From Cinclus cinclus (Eukaryota; Chordata; Aves; Passeriformes; Cinclidae), in the NCBI RefSeq assembly GCF_963662255.1, contig NC_085046.1:134831392-134895391 (forward strand): a stretch of DNA of 64,000 bases, in the 5' to 3' direction. The notes below the pieces were generated by a model. The model was not told the origin of the DNA. It worked only from the letters and a program-made list of their open reading frames with translations, and did not search any database. This document shows, piece by piece, positions 25,736-37,970 of this stretch. Position 1 is the first letter of the stretch; every line of letters begins with the position of its first letter. Made by a program: the position numbers and the translations under genes.

Positions 25736-27299
25736 AATAAATCAAAGATAACTAATTTTTTTATGACTGCCAGAGACAAAAGAAGCTGTTGTCTTAATAA
25801 TCAGTCTGCTCCTGGTTTTGAGTGATTTCTTGAAATGTCTTTGAGCCCGTTTTTTTTTCTGCATGTCTGTGGTATTGTACAGAGACTGGATACTGGAGAG
25901 ATGAGAGGAGGTTGTAAACAGGTTATTCATCATAGAGAGTTGTCCTTGCAAGGTACTCATATTGTTTTTTCCCCATTAGTCTTTCCATGGAACACTGGAA
26001 ATAAACCTTCCAGTAGTACCTGGTTTGGGTTTCTAAGTCCACCATAAGATTAGTCATAATTAAAGATTTTAATTATTACCAGAACTTTATCTTAGATATT
26101 GAAAAACTTGTATGATTTGCTTTTACATTGAGTTTACTGTGAAAAGATTGGCAAAAGTTTTGTTTGGCACTTGACAGAATTCTTTTGGGAAAAAAATTAA
26201 TTGTTTGATGCAAAGCTTTCATATAAGGTTTCTAGGTTAAAAATATATTGTATGTAGGGACATATGGATTAAGGTTATATTAAGTGTAGATATATCTGGG
26301 TTTATGGATTAACACCCCAAAAACTATGTACTAAACAAAGACCATCATCAATAGGGCTATATATCGAGGGGGATATCAGTGACTGTGAGGTAAGCAGATA
26401 CTGAGGCTCTGATTTTAGCAACTGGAGAAAAAAAAGATGTGAGACTGTGGAGGAAGAGACATGATATTAGCGAACAAGATGTGTGGAAGACCAAATAAAG
26501 TAGAGCAGCACAAGAATAAGAGAAAGTGTCCAGGATGCATGTGGTCCATAAGGTGGGAAATGTGCTTGGATTCCCAAAGAAACCTCCACTACCCCAATGC
26601 CCCTGTGTCTCAACCTGAGAACCTGGTGGGAACACATGGAATTGGCTCATTGTTCTCACCTTCAATGGAATATTAAGCCAACATTTAGGTAAACAGATAA
26701 CTGAGAGTAAGCACCTTCAAGCCTCTTTTAAATATACAGCCTTTCAAATATGCTGGAAATGTTCAGAGTTTTCTTGAAACTGATTTGATGCTTAAAATCA
26801 TAAGGAAATCTGGAGAATATTTTAAGCACTTGATTATTTGTTTCAGGTGTTTAAATTTAATATTTTAGCAAGGACTTTAAGATGGAAATGCTCGAGCTAA
26901 GCTTCTGCTCCTCATGAATTGCGCTGTATTTGCATTTTATTTAATGCACATGTGAATGTCTGAAGCTAGGAAAATGCAATCTTTCTTGAATCCAAAACAC
27001 CTCAGCACAGTGTGCCAAGCACACTGATGCTGAAAAAGCATGGATGGTTTCTTTTACTAAATTCCTCCAGAGCCAGGTCAAGATGACTCAGCATTAGAGG
27101 TAAACCTGGTTTGAGATACTGTAGCACGGACGAGCAAGCTGACCCTGGGCTGTCAGTCCTGTCACAGGCAATGAATCTCTAGGATGTTTGGATAAGTAGA
27201 AGATGGCTTTTGGGAGATAAGCTTGTTGTTGATATTATTATAAGGACATGTTATGAACTGGTTATTAAAATTCTCAGAGAGAAGCCTCTGCCAGAATCA
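25736..27299. other. Unannotated DNA with one conserved-element-like stretch
   Basis: No gene or transposon recognised. The stretch 26880-27095 is balanced in composition, contains a perfect POU octamer (atttgcat, 26928-26935) and an AP-1/NF-E2-type site (tgactcagca, 27084-27093), and looks like a conserved non-coding element; see findings. Confidence 0.45.
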
Positions 27300-27340
27300 A
27301 GGTGAAAACAGGCCCATATGCCAAAGTCAGTAGAATGGAT

Positions 27341-27346
27341 TTTATT
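27341..27346 (-). terminator. Polyadenylation signal AATAAA of the LTR-like segment
   Basis: The plus strand reads tttatt, so the minus strand has AATAAA about 305 bases downstream of the TATA box at 27651-27660, the usual LTR spacing. Confidence 0.5.
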
Positions 27347-27650
27347 TAAGAGTAAATGTCAGTGAGAGAGAGGGAGAGACAGAGGAAAGAATTTGAAAAG
27401 TGGGATAAGTGGAAAAAGAGAGTGAGAGAGACAGATTAAGAAGAAAGTATCACTACTCTGTGGATCCTGATGGTGTTCTGTTGATCCAGTTCTTCTGATC
27501 TTCTTGGTGGTGAGGGTTCCCCAAAATCACAGAATTCAATGGATTTACATACAGTTGGGCCAGGTGGGAATGCCCAGGTACCTCCCCTTGGAGGGGCAGT
27601 GACTGTTGCATCACTTTGCATTATGTGCAGTTGTCTGGTGCAAGGCCTCA

Positions 27651-27660
27651 TATTTTTATA
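27651..27660 (-). promoter_or_regulatory. TATA box of the LTR-like segment
   Basis: The minus strand reads TATAAAAATA, followed by sequence resembling the transcribed part of an avian ERV LTR. Activity today is unknown. Confidence 0.5.
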
Positions 27661-27690
27661 CAGAGTTCAGTGAAGAAACTTATAGGAAAC

Positions 27691-29930
27691 AAAATACATA
27701 TCCTTCAAAATGCTCAACACATTTGTATTAAAATATGGATTTAAAAATTTCACTCAGTTGAACCTGGAGGTTATACTTTTCTGCTATTTAAAAACATTAA
27801 AAAATTCACTGTTAGAAGTAAGTTTTAGAATACATTTAATCTGGTGCATTTTTTTTAGGAAATGACACAAATTTATGTTATTTCATGTGCATTCTATTTA
27901 ATATTTTTATGTCCTTATGGCTATCTATATGTTGCTAATTACCAGAGTGTGCATTTCTGCAGTCTAGGCAGCAGTAAGGAAGCTGGAAAAATTGAGTGCA
28001 CAGAGTGTGCTATTGTAGGCAATAAAGTCATATCAAATAATAACCAGTTTGCACTGGAATACCTCAAAGCACTTTGCAGTGATAGTTGTTTTCATGTTCA
28101 ATTTTTCTGCTTCCAGTGGCTTCAGTGCAATCTCCACTTTGAAACGTTGGGACTAAGCTGAATGATAAACATTTTGAGTGTAACACCAAAGATAAATTCT
28201 CTTGAACTAATACAGGAATTGCTTCTCTTTTTTTATTGGAAAAACCTGAATGTAAGTGCTTAAATGGAAAAGAGTTTTCAAAGACAACCATTCTGGCTTT
28301 TAGGACTATTTTCCTGTGGAATTGAAACTTATTAGATAAGAGTCCTTTTGTTTTTCTGTCAGTGATAGTTCTTGTTTTTGCAGCATGGTGAGATAACTCA
28401 CTTATTTCTTAAATAATTTTAAAGGAAACTTAAACCCTCCAGTTTTAGAAAGAGCTAGCTTCTGAAGAGTATTGCAACATCTTCTGTGTTCTTAAATAAC
28501 TCTAGGATGTTCTATTTTCTTGTACTTGCTTAGTCCCCTTCATTTCTAAAAGCAGTTTTTATTCTACTTTTCCCTGTCATGGGAAAGAAGTGATTTCCTC
28601 TTTCTAAGTAAGTATCCTTCATTAAAAGAACTCTTCAGCCTAAATCTGTTGTGTCTGTGAGAATAAATTGGGTTCCCCTAGAGAATTTTTCCAGCTTTCT
28701 TACTATCAGTTTAAAATTTTTGGGTTTATCCTGTCATACTTGATAGGGCTCTTTCACCATGAGTTTCTGTTTCTGACTCAGATCTAAAATAAAACATTTT
28801 CTATCTTTATATTTCCCTGACAACAATGGAATTAGAAATTTTCATAATTTAAGTCACAGAAATGGTTTATTTATCAGGGATGCCCTGCAGAACACTCTGG
28901 TCATTGCAGCTGTATTGTAACTTAAACATATCTTTCTCAAAAAATTACGTTCTGCCAAGATATTAGAGGACCACTTTTAGCATCACAGTGATATAGAATT
29001 GCATCCCACAAAATTGATTGTCCTGGAGTGATTAGAGCTGCAAGATGCTCTGCAGCTCCAGGTTATGAACGCTAAATGCCCTTGACTTTATCAGTGGAGG
29101 GACATCTACCTGGCTTGTCAACAGCTGCTTCCACATACACGGACTACTCAGAGCAGTCTAACTTGCAGAATACTCCAAAACTGGTGATCCATATTCAACC
29201 CCCTCAGCAGGAGATAGTTGCCTGTCCTTATGGAGGCAGGGCTGAGAGAGAAAAAAGCAATTTCCTGAAGTGCTCACTATATGTCACTTCTAATCATTAA
29301 TGATTGATACAGGGTTTCGTTGAAGGAATCTAGGGAGCAACCTCATTGGATGAACCATGAACACATCAGATTAATGACTTCAAATGTACAGTTATGTTGG
29401 TCTTTCAGGCTTCAGAAATATAGTGTAAACCTGCTTTATGACTATTGTTACATGTTGAATTTTTCTTTATTTTATGAGATATTTTCCAGAAAATAATGTC
29501 AGGACCCATGTGCACCTACAAGCTCTGCAACACCCTTCTCTCTGGCTGTCTATGCTGAAAGTGCAGCTGTAACCCTTCTCATCCTGTTGGGAGATAGGAA
29601 GGGAGCCACAGAGATGTTTGGCTGCCACTGGGTTGCTGGTTGATTTTGGTATCTGTCACCAGCCTTCTTTGCTCTTCTTGTTTGAGTGTTGTAAAACTGC
29701 CCTTGTCTTGGAGGGGACAGTGCCCTGCCTGCCTCACTGTCACCTTCCCCTTCTCTTGGGTAGCAATACACACTAACAGCTATTTATTAATTTATTTTCA
29801 TTACTGTGATTCCACTATGGGCAATAGAGATACACAGGCTGTCAGAAGCAGTTCAGGGAGGCTCAAGGTTAAATCTGGATGTGTTTGTCCTTCCACAGTG
29901 ATGTAAATTAAATCGCTATTCCAAAAGACA
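27691..29930. other. Unannotated DNA
   Basis: No gene or transposon recognised. A T-rich acceptor-like site (tgcattttttttag, ending 27860) precedes a 99-codon frame (27862-28161), but no donor follows and the peptide is unfamiliar. The patch at about 29500-29770 is GC-richer and of unknown origin. Confidence 0.5.
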
Positions 29931-29981
29931 GGATAGGATAGGATAGGATAGGATAGGATAGGATAGGATAGGATAGGATAG
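29931..29981. repeat. (GGATA)10 microsatellite
   Basis: Ten perfect ggata units (29931-29980) plus one g. The array has no interruption. The minus-strand open frames over it (29801-30064, 29916-30098) simply translate the repeat (ILSYP units) and are not genes. Confidence 0.98.
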
Positions 29982-32289
29982 CACAGCACACGGTGAGTTG
30001 AAAATAAAATGACCATTGGCTTGGTAAGCTGAGTTCCCCTTTGTGTAGTGAGTACGGGCAGCAATTTCTTTTTTCCTAAAATGGAAAATGATTTTCAAAG
30101 ATCCTGCAACTCAATCTTGTTATGTGTCTTTCTGACTTTAAAACATTCTGAGAAAGCTGCTAATGTGTTGCCAATTGATAGCTTAAAGGCTAAATTTTTA
30201 CATTTTATTGTATTCTGTAAAACATGAAAGTGGCATTAATTTCAATGATATGCAAATAGTAAGTGATCATTCCTATTTGGTATTCCTGATGAATAGGAAA
30301 TTATACCAACAACTTTCACTATTCTATTCTTTTATTGCTGGGGAATAATTAGAAATTGATGACTATAAAAAGTTGTCTTATTTTGAAAAAATGTGTCTTT
30401 TGTGTTTTTTTACCCCATTTATTTTCAACAGTATCTGCCTTTGCAGCTTTGTTTTACACAAACACTTTTCTTCTATCACTATTGACACTGGAGTTTGAAT
30501 ACTAAAATTTTAAAAAAGAAAATTGGTTCCAAATTATTCCTGTTCATTTTTTAGTGCCTTTGTGTTACCATGTTCTCTAAGTGAGATCTGAAGCTAGAAG
30601 AAAGGGGGAAAAGCCCAGATTTTGCTAAAAGTATAAAGCATAATTTTGCCTCCATACTGGGCTCTGTGACCTTCAGGTTGGTCAATAGGATGCTGAAAGT
30701 CAACTACATCATACATTTTTCCATGGACAATTTATATGGTTTGATTAGTTTATTTTATGCTCATAGAAAGCACTAGTTATGGAAAATATGTGTGGTTTTA
30801 TGCAGTTGCTTAGATATTCTTGGCTCCCAGTTACTCATTGAGATAGAAAAAATGTCTTCTGCAAGTCTACTGCCATTAGTGCCAGTTCTGTGAAATATCT
30901 TGGATATTTTGTGCTTATTATCATATTTTCATGTGACAATAAGCAGATGTTTGGACATGTGAATTGAACTCAGTTCTTTACTGACAATAATGAGATATCA
31001 ATTCCTACAGCTATGCGTAGACACCTAAATGGAAATGTCTTAATTTGAAACTCAAAAATTCTCAGAAATTCTTCTAGACTTGCAAGATCTCTCCATTCTT
31101 ACTTTTACTACAGAAAGCCCAATTTTACCTTAGCGCTGTGTAACTGAGATGTAGACTTTTTTTACAAACATTCATGCCTAGATCTGGGGCTGGAGGACAT
31201 CTATACCCCACATGGATTTCAAGGGGACCAACAATGTCTCATCTACCTGGCTTCTCAGGCATATTGCAAGGTATGCAATACCTATGTATGATAGATTTGT
31301 CTACTAAAATTGAGTCTGCCACATGTGTAAATTATACCTGTCAAGGATTGTTAGACACATGCTTAGACAAATTAGTTTTTACCATTTATTACTGTTACAC
31401 TGTGCATGTACTAAAATGATCATTTGATCCTAAGAGGACCTTTAGGCTGGGACACTAGCTCTGATTGTGAGACCAGGTGGTAAAATCTGGCTATATCCTT
31501 GATATTAAACTGTCTTTGCTTCCAATTCAGGCCAGATGAATTCAAACTATACTGGAAGTGTACATTTTGTTGGCTAATTAACAAACTGGCTGTGAATTGT
31601 TTGGAAAGAGAGCTAATTCAGTCAGCCTAACAGAGTCCTAGAAACAAGTGCAATAACAATACTACAAATGATATTTAGCTTTTCAGTGCCCAGTTCTTCC
31701 TTAGTGTTGTTCATTTAGTGCAGATTCCTCATGATTACTGAAAAGAATATTGGAGGACCTGTATGGAATTTGTAAACATGTCACATAAGGAAGATCTGGC
31801 AACCACAAGTTAAGACATTCAACGGAGAAAGTTACCAAAGCTGTTTTCAGGTGAAAATATTCCATTTGATGTTATGTGATTATATATCTCATTTCACTCT
31901 TGAGAATAATGTAACAGCCAGCAAGCTTCATTTGGAAAGAGCAACGTGCTGATCAAAGAGGAGCAGCTTGTTCTAGAATAGAGTGTGACAGCTATTTGCC
32001 AGGGAAAATAGCATTGCAAATCTGTGTAGGAGTGAGGCTGGGGAAGAATCCTGCATGCAAGGTAAAATACAGAGAGACTGTAAGGCGGTGAAAGGAGATC
32101 AACAGCCCTGAGGTTATTTATGTTGTGGAAAGTTAGGTAAAAAAATGTCTCACTTAGTATCCTTTGCTAATATGTCTTGTCTTTAATAAAATCTGGTTAT
32201 CTGAATGCAGCATATTCAAGGACACCATACCCTGAAACATGATTTTGGCTGATATGGAAAGCTTCTTAGTGAATCAGTCCCTGATGCAA
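29982..32289. other. Unannotated AT-rich DNA
   Basis: I see nothing that supports a gene, RNA or transposon in this stretch. Confidence 0.55.
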
Positions 32290-32403
32290 GTTCAGTCCGT
32301 GTTCACTCACACATCCTATCCAAGTACTGATCAGGCCAAATCTTTGCATATGCTTCCATCTGGAGAAGGCTTTGTGTGGGCACAGTGGTTTTCCTGAATA
32401 GAC
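32290..32403 (-). ncRNA. 5S rRNA-derived sequence (5S pseudogene or 5S-headed SINE remnant)
   Basis: On the minus strand this reads like a decayed vertebrate 5S rRNA gene. It starts 'gtcta' at 32403 and continues 'accac.ctg..cacac' (5S: accaccctgaacacgc), then 'tct...atggaagcatatgca' (5S: tctgatctcggaagctaagca). The best-preserved part is 'ttggcctgatcagtacttggatagga' (32314-32339), matching 5S 'cgggcctggttagtacttggatggga', the internal promoter box C region. A weaker match continues towards the 5S 3' end. Length and order fit a nearly full 5S. It could be a processed 5S pseudogene or the head of an old 5S-derived SINE such as AmnSINE1. I could not confirm a tRNA-like or Deu domain downstream. 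It is not a functional 5S gene. Confidence 0.5.
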
Positions 32404-35400
32404 TAATTACCAAGACTTCAAATTGTGAGCTGCAGGTCTTCTACTCATAAGATATTGCGCTGACTTAAATAAATGGATTATTACTAAGGGATTTAATTAT
32501 ATACCTATGTATATACTTTTCATGTAGTAGTTGATTTTCAATTTTGTAGGGGTTGAAAGGGAGCATTCAGGCAGGATAATCTTAATTACACTTTGGTGGG
32601 AGTGGAGAGTGCTCTCAGTAGGGTAGCAGATTGTTGGTCTGAAAAGGAGACCAATAGACTGACAATCCTTGAGAGATGACTGTCAGATAAAGTGACAAAT
32701 GTGTTTTCAGTGTAAAGTTAATGCATGCAGGGTGCAAGAGGTACCACAAGACAGAAGGCAGCAAATTACTCAGGCTGCTGCTTCTCAACTCCATGAGGGC
32801 AATGCTAGTGCTTTACACTGCTACTTACTTTTTGTTCCATAAAGATCTATCTGTTATAGCTATCCCTGATTCAAATGAAAAAGAATTTTATCCATATTTT
32901 TAAACACTTTTTTGTTCTTTCTACTGAGACCTATAATACGGATGCTAAGATAAACAGGGATGTAAGCAGGACTCTGCCTGCACTCCTGTGTTAATGCAGG
33001 CCCCAAAAAACAGTTTTCAAGCATAGCCACAATCACTGTACCACAAAAACTTATTAAAGTAAGTGTTTTCTGCTTTAGTGCCTCTCGCATGGGCTTCTGA
33101 ATTTTAAGCTTTCAAAAGCTGAATAAACGATGCCATATTTTGCTTGACTTTAAATAACAATGTATTTGATGTTCCAGGGTTGTTTTAGCTATTTCTCTGG
33201 AAAACACGTTTCCTCTAGGAATCCCTGGAAGCCTTCATTCACATTAAACACTTTTTTTATGTGAGGATGGTAGAAAAATGACATGTTTGGATACCAGTGT
33301 AGAATACTTTTGAGACATAAGGTAGGTGAGAAGGGAGAAGCATTAGCTTTCCCTAGAAAGCATCACTACATTCCTCTCCTAGAGGGAATTTACTTTTTCT
33401 GTATTTCATATGCAAAGGAGATGTGAACATGGAGGAAGTCCAGAGCTGACTCAACTGAAACTTTTCCGCTAGTTAGAAACACTTCTTGACGAACTGAATA
33501 GAAAAGAAATCCACTACATAAAATTGTTTTACATGAGGACTACAAACGTCTCAGATATTACACGGCCATGCCCATGATGTTGCATGACTTTGAGGTCTAA
33601 TGGCATGTTATGGGTCCCTCCAGACTAGCCTTATACTTTCAGACTTCCCTGATAGCAGGTGCCAGATGCCCTGGCCTCATTCACTTCATGCCCATACACA
33701 CACACAGATGGGTGTCTCAGCTGACCCCCAGTCTCACTGGTCTCCCCAACAGCTGCCTGGGACCCCATGGCTCATCCACTAGCCAACACAATGACCCTCC
33801 TGGTCTCTAGGTTTGAAACTGGCTACCAAGCTCTTATTCTATTTGCAGGGTAATCCTGCTTTTATTAAAATAATATTGTTTTCAACTTACCCACACATTT
33901 TGCCATTTTTATATATAGTAAGGTTAAACTTCAATGAAGATCTTCTGTAGAGACACACAAATTTTGATGGGGGATTGGCAAATATCTCTCACCATACAAG
34001 CTAACAAACTGGACTATTTCTCCTGACAGAGAAGAATTATAACAAAAACTAGCTGGAAATTGTCCTCTGAATAAAGCTTCTTTCTGAAGAGATTTGTGCT
34101 GGAGAATTTTTATGGTACCCCTCAAGTAAAGATAAACATATTGGTGCTTAATTCTAATGGAAACAATTAATGAACAACTCTTGCCTAAAGTCCCATCACA
34201 ATACATATTTCTACATGGAGCCTGCAAGAATGGGTCACAAGGACATTCTTTGTGTACACTTGCACCAGCACCAGTCCCAAGAGCAGCTCCATGAGGAGCT
34301 TGGGGTGCATCCCCCAGGCCAGCTCTGTTGCACAAAGGTGGCCACTGAGCTTGAGCCCCTGGGGGCTCCTGCTCCTGGATGTCTACAAGGCAATGCTGAG
34401 GCTGCATCTTATCTCTTTGCCAAGGCATGAAGCATCACTCCCCTGCAAGGCAAGCTGTGTCTCTGCCACTCCTGCTTCTAACCTGCCAACCCCTTCTTGT
34501 AGCTGACCTTCTTCCCTCTGTGCCAGACCATTTCTTTGTCTCAAATTACCACTGCTGAGCAGATACAGCTAGGATTTTTTGTCAACAGACCAAAAAGAGG
34601 AAGCTCCAAATAGGCTCTGAAATATCTCTGGTTTTGCAAATTTTAAGTGTTAACACAGAGGCTTCTGGGAGCTTATCTTCAGCTTCCTGCTTGGAAATGC
34701 ACATAATAAATGATAGATTTTATGTTACTTGGGATAGAAAAAATATAAATAAAACATATGAAGGGCTTCTAGGCAAAAGAACAGAAAAAATCCAAACATA
34801 TTCTGGTATTATTTTATTCTTTTGTAGGCAGAAAAATATCACACTTTGGGAACAGTAGGTGAGTAACTTATTCAGGAGCTCAATAAATAGAGAAGAGAAA
34901 TCAAGCACATACTGGAACAGGTTCAGGTTTTTATTTTTATTTTTGTTTGCTTTTTTATAAAGTTATAACTCTTTACCTATAAACTTAGTGTTCATCCCCC
35001 ATTAACAGAGGACTCCTATGTGCAATTTGCTACATTTTATACCATGCTTGTTCTCAGAATTCCTGATAATGGTTATTATGAATGGGAAATTAACATCTTT
35101 TTCCTGATGAAATGAGATTAATTTGAAGTCTATTCTACTAAGTTTGTATGCCAGTCCCTTCTCGATAATTTTGAAATATATTGGGCAATTTTAATCTCAC
35201 TGAAAGCTGTGTAGAATTCTCGAAGATAATTGATGACGTCCCTACAAATTTACTGAAAGTGTTATTGACTAAAGGGAGAAATAACCTCTCTTAGGGTCAA
35301 TGGAGAGTGAAATCAGCCATTACACATTCCCTTTAGTAACAAGACACCATTTTATATGCACGTAGTTCAACACTAATGCATGCTTTTCTCTTCTTGTATG

Positions 35401-35873
35401 TGTACTTCATAAAGCATCATCTTCTGTGGAGCAGAAGTAATTTTACCAGGGTGATGTGGCTGACATAAATGAAATAGGACTCAAATATGAAAGGAATCAT
35501 GTTTCATTAGCCTTATTGTCTATAGGACAACCTGATACTTCTGTCTTCAGGAATCCAATCAGTAGTAATACTTCTTCTTCCAATTGCACGTAGACTTTTA
35601 AAACATTAGAACTACAGCATAGGACTTATGCATGGCCATGAGTAGGATTCAATTCATGCTGTAGGAATCAAACACCTCTCATCTGTGATTGTCATTCTGT
35701 CTGAAAATTATGTGTGAACAAAGAGACTTCCTCCTGTCAAAGGACATTCAGCTCTCAACTCTTTGAAAACAACACCTCTTAACTGTGAGAAAAAATTGTG
35801 AGGAGTGCAGTTTTAAATTGATTTGACCATAGCATCTGAAGAGTCATTTGTACTTCAGGCTGTGTTGTAATCA
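32404..35873. other. Unannotated DNA with two GC-richer patches
   Basis: No gene recognised. GC-richer patches lie at about 33590-33830 and 34240-34530; the second overlaps a 165-codon minus frame (33931-34428) of unknown resemblance. A possible 31-bp microexon (34828-34858) is described among the findings. Confidence 0.45.
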
Positions 35874-36845
35874 CAGAATCATAGAATAGTTTTGGGAATA
35901 GACCTTAACAATCATCTAGTTCCACCCCCATGGTCAGGGACACATTCCACTAGATCCCATTGGACTCTACTAAGTAGAGTACCTCAAGAGGACAAAATCT
36001 GCTCTCTTGAAAGCCAAGGTAGTGAGTTTGTTGTGTGACCTCACCACTGCCCTAAGGATCTCAAATTTCACAATTTCATGGTCTCTACAGCTCAGGCTGC
36101 TTCATATTTTCTGTCAGTTCCTCCTTGTTGATGAGAACAAGGTTCAGCATAACACCCCTGCTTGCTGACTCCTCTATTTCATGGAGAGGGAAGTTGCCAT
36201 CAGTGCATTCCAGGAACCTCCTGGAACTTTTAGTTGTCCTTCCTATAGGTATTGGGATGTTTACATCCACCATGAGTGATAGGGCTTGTGAGCAGTTAGG
36301 CTGCTTTTATCTATCTATAGATGACCTCATCCTTTTGGTCTTCCTGGTTGGGTGGCCTGTAGCAGACAGTCACTACAATGTCATCTGTCCATTCTCTCCC
36401 TTTAGTCCTGTCCCATAAGCTCTCTGTTGGATCCTCATCCATCCCCAAAGGAAACACCATGGACTTCAGCTGAGTGACAGCTGAGGTTGACATCCCCTCC
36501 TTGTCTCTTTGCTTGTCATTCCTAAAAATCCTGTGTCCTTCTGTTTCAGTGCTCCAGTCGCAGGAGCCATCCCATCATGTCTCCATGATGCCAACAAGGT
36601 TGTGGCCTTCAGGTGTGTGCCTGTCTATCTGCTGTTTATTCCCCTTGTGATGTGTATTTTCATAGAGGCATTTGAGTTAGGGCTCTGATGAAGTTGCCTT
36701 ACGGCCTGGAGTGGATGGAATTCCTTTGTGCTGCCTCTCAGGTACTCTCCTTCTGACCTGCAGTCCCTCTCCAGTTTCTTGGCCTCTTGGTCTGGCACTG
36801 GCATCAAACTGGTAGGAGTGGGATGGATTGAGACTACCCTCCCTC
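35874..36845 (-). mobile_element. CR1 LINE with internal deletion: 5' UTR/endonuclease region joined to 3' tail
   Basis: On the plus strand, 35874-35962 is an inverted CR1 3' tail (aatcatagaatagttttggg ... ggtcagggacacattccactag). The sequence then jumps to antisense CR1 ORF2 endonuclease. On the minus strand 36311-36493 contains VTVCYRPPNQEDQKDE (CR1: GVCYRPPDQ...). 36085-36273 contains SSRRFLEC, EIEESASRGVMLNLVLINKEEL and, just downstream, 'CSDHEMVEF'-like DNA. 36625-36840 corresponds to the start of ORF2 and the preceding leader. The polymerase domain and most of the 3' UTR are missing, so this is a deleted, non-autonomous copy rather than ordinary 5' truncation. One possible alternative is two CR1 insertions side by side. 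Confidence 0.85.
36060..36493 (-). pseudogene. CR1 ORF2 endonuclease domain remnant
   Basis: This is an APE-type endonuclease fragment of CR1 ORF2. Frames 36311-36493 and 36085-36273 lie in the same reading frame and are separated by one in-frame stop (taa, near 36305). The YRPP motif is present. The usual GDFNHPD active-site motif has decayed to VDVNIPI at about 36247-36267, so catalytic residues are altered. The distal 'NKEEL...' part is clear. The domain would have nicked the genomic target during retrotransposition. It is now non-coding. Confidence 0.8.
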
Positions 36846-37970
36846 AGTACAAACTTACATGCATAAATGGTTAAACCATAGCATCACGCTGGCCTGGAAA
36901 TAATGATTTAATAGATGGGAATAAATGTGCCTTGGTGGATCTCTGAGCAACTTTTGGGGCATGAATAGTTCATCTGAGTACAGACATTCACTAAGTGACT
37001 CTGGAGCCTACGATGCATTTTTAAATCTGCTGCAGGCTCTTCAGCAACTTGATCTAATTTCAAGACAATGGGATTTGATAGTGCAAGTGCTGAAGTACTT
37101 TAAAAACTGAATCTGATACATATTTCAATTTTATCCTTTACAAAACCTCCTCAGAATTCTTGAAAATATAAAAACTTTCTCCAATAGTTTTGGCTTGCTG
37201 TTAAAATCTTTTAACTTCAGAGAGTTTTTTAGTCTTTGGCACAAAATATGAACATGAATATCAAAGCTGAAAATCAAAAGAAAGACAAACAGAACTGTAA
37301 TTGAACTACTCGGATTAAAGGGAATGGAATGAAAAGATATAAACCATAGATAGTGTAAAGAGCAGATGTGCAAGAAACAAATAGTGCATATAAATTAGTA
37401 ATCACAAGAAGATGTAAAGCTCGGTACATTCCATGTGACTTTTAGTATACAGAGTAACCCCAGAAATAAAATGTGTGTAACATTTGGGTATAAGTTTAGA
37501 AACAGAATTTACAAAATGCTACTGGTTTTTAAATTTGCTGAATATAATCAGCAATAGATTTTGGGATATAACCATAAAACTCCTAGAATATCCAGAGAAG
37601 AGGAATTTGGTGGTATTATTAATGTGAACGAATGGAAAAAAAAAAGTCGTAGGAAAATTCTCTGTATTCTGAGCCACTATGAAACATAAGCAACTATTCT
37701 CAAGAACTTCATAAATTTTGTGGCACTCATAGCTACCAGTATCTGTCATGAACTGTAAAGTTTGAACACTAAGACATTTCAGTAGGGAGTTGCAGTACAG
37801 GCAGAAAATTGAAATGGAGAATATATGAAGGAGTAAAGGAGTGGTGTAAAGAGACTGACTGTGTATTATCTGCAAACCCTTTAAGAACTTGGGAGATCAT
37901 TGCAAAGATGGTTCTGAAACTGAGGTGTTACCTATGAGGTGTCAACCCATGGTGATGAGAGGAATAAGCT
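36846..37970. other. Unannotated AT-rich DNA
   Basis: No gene recognised. The 118-codon minus frame at 37519-37875 is hydrophobic and A/T-driven, with no family resemblance. A short A-run lies at 37635-37645. Confidence 0.5.

Larger units (their letters stand above)
27300..27690 (-). mobile_element. LTR-like segment, probable solo LTR of an avian endogenous retrovirus
   Basis: Read on the minus strand, the segment has a TATA box (TATAAAAATA, 27651-27660). Then come about 300 bp including 'ggggaggtacctgggcattcccacctggccc' and 'ggggaaccctcaccaccaag', a long pyrimidine-rich stretch (the plus-strand gagagagagg region, about 27361-27440), and an AATAAA polyadenylation signal (27341-27346). That promoter, R-like region and poly(A) order, with these phrases, is typical of songbird ERV LTRs. 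I see no retroviral gag, pol or env sequence beside it, which suggests a solo LTR. Ends are approximate because the usual TG...CA termini and the target-site duplication are not clear by eye. Confidence 0.6.

Noticed and set aside
29801..30098. Minus-strand frames with repeated ILSYP units
   Set aside because: They are translations of the (GGATA)10 microsatellite.
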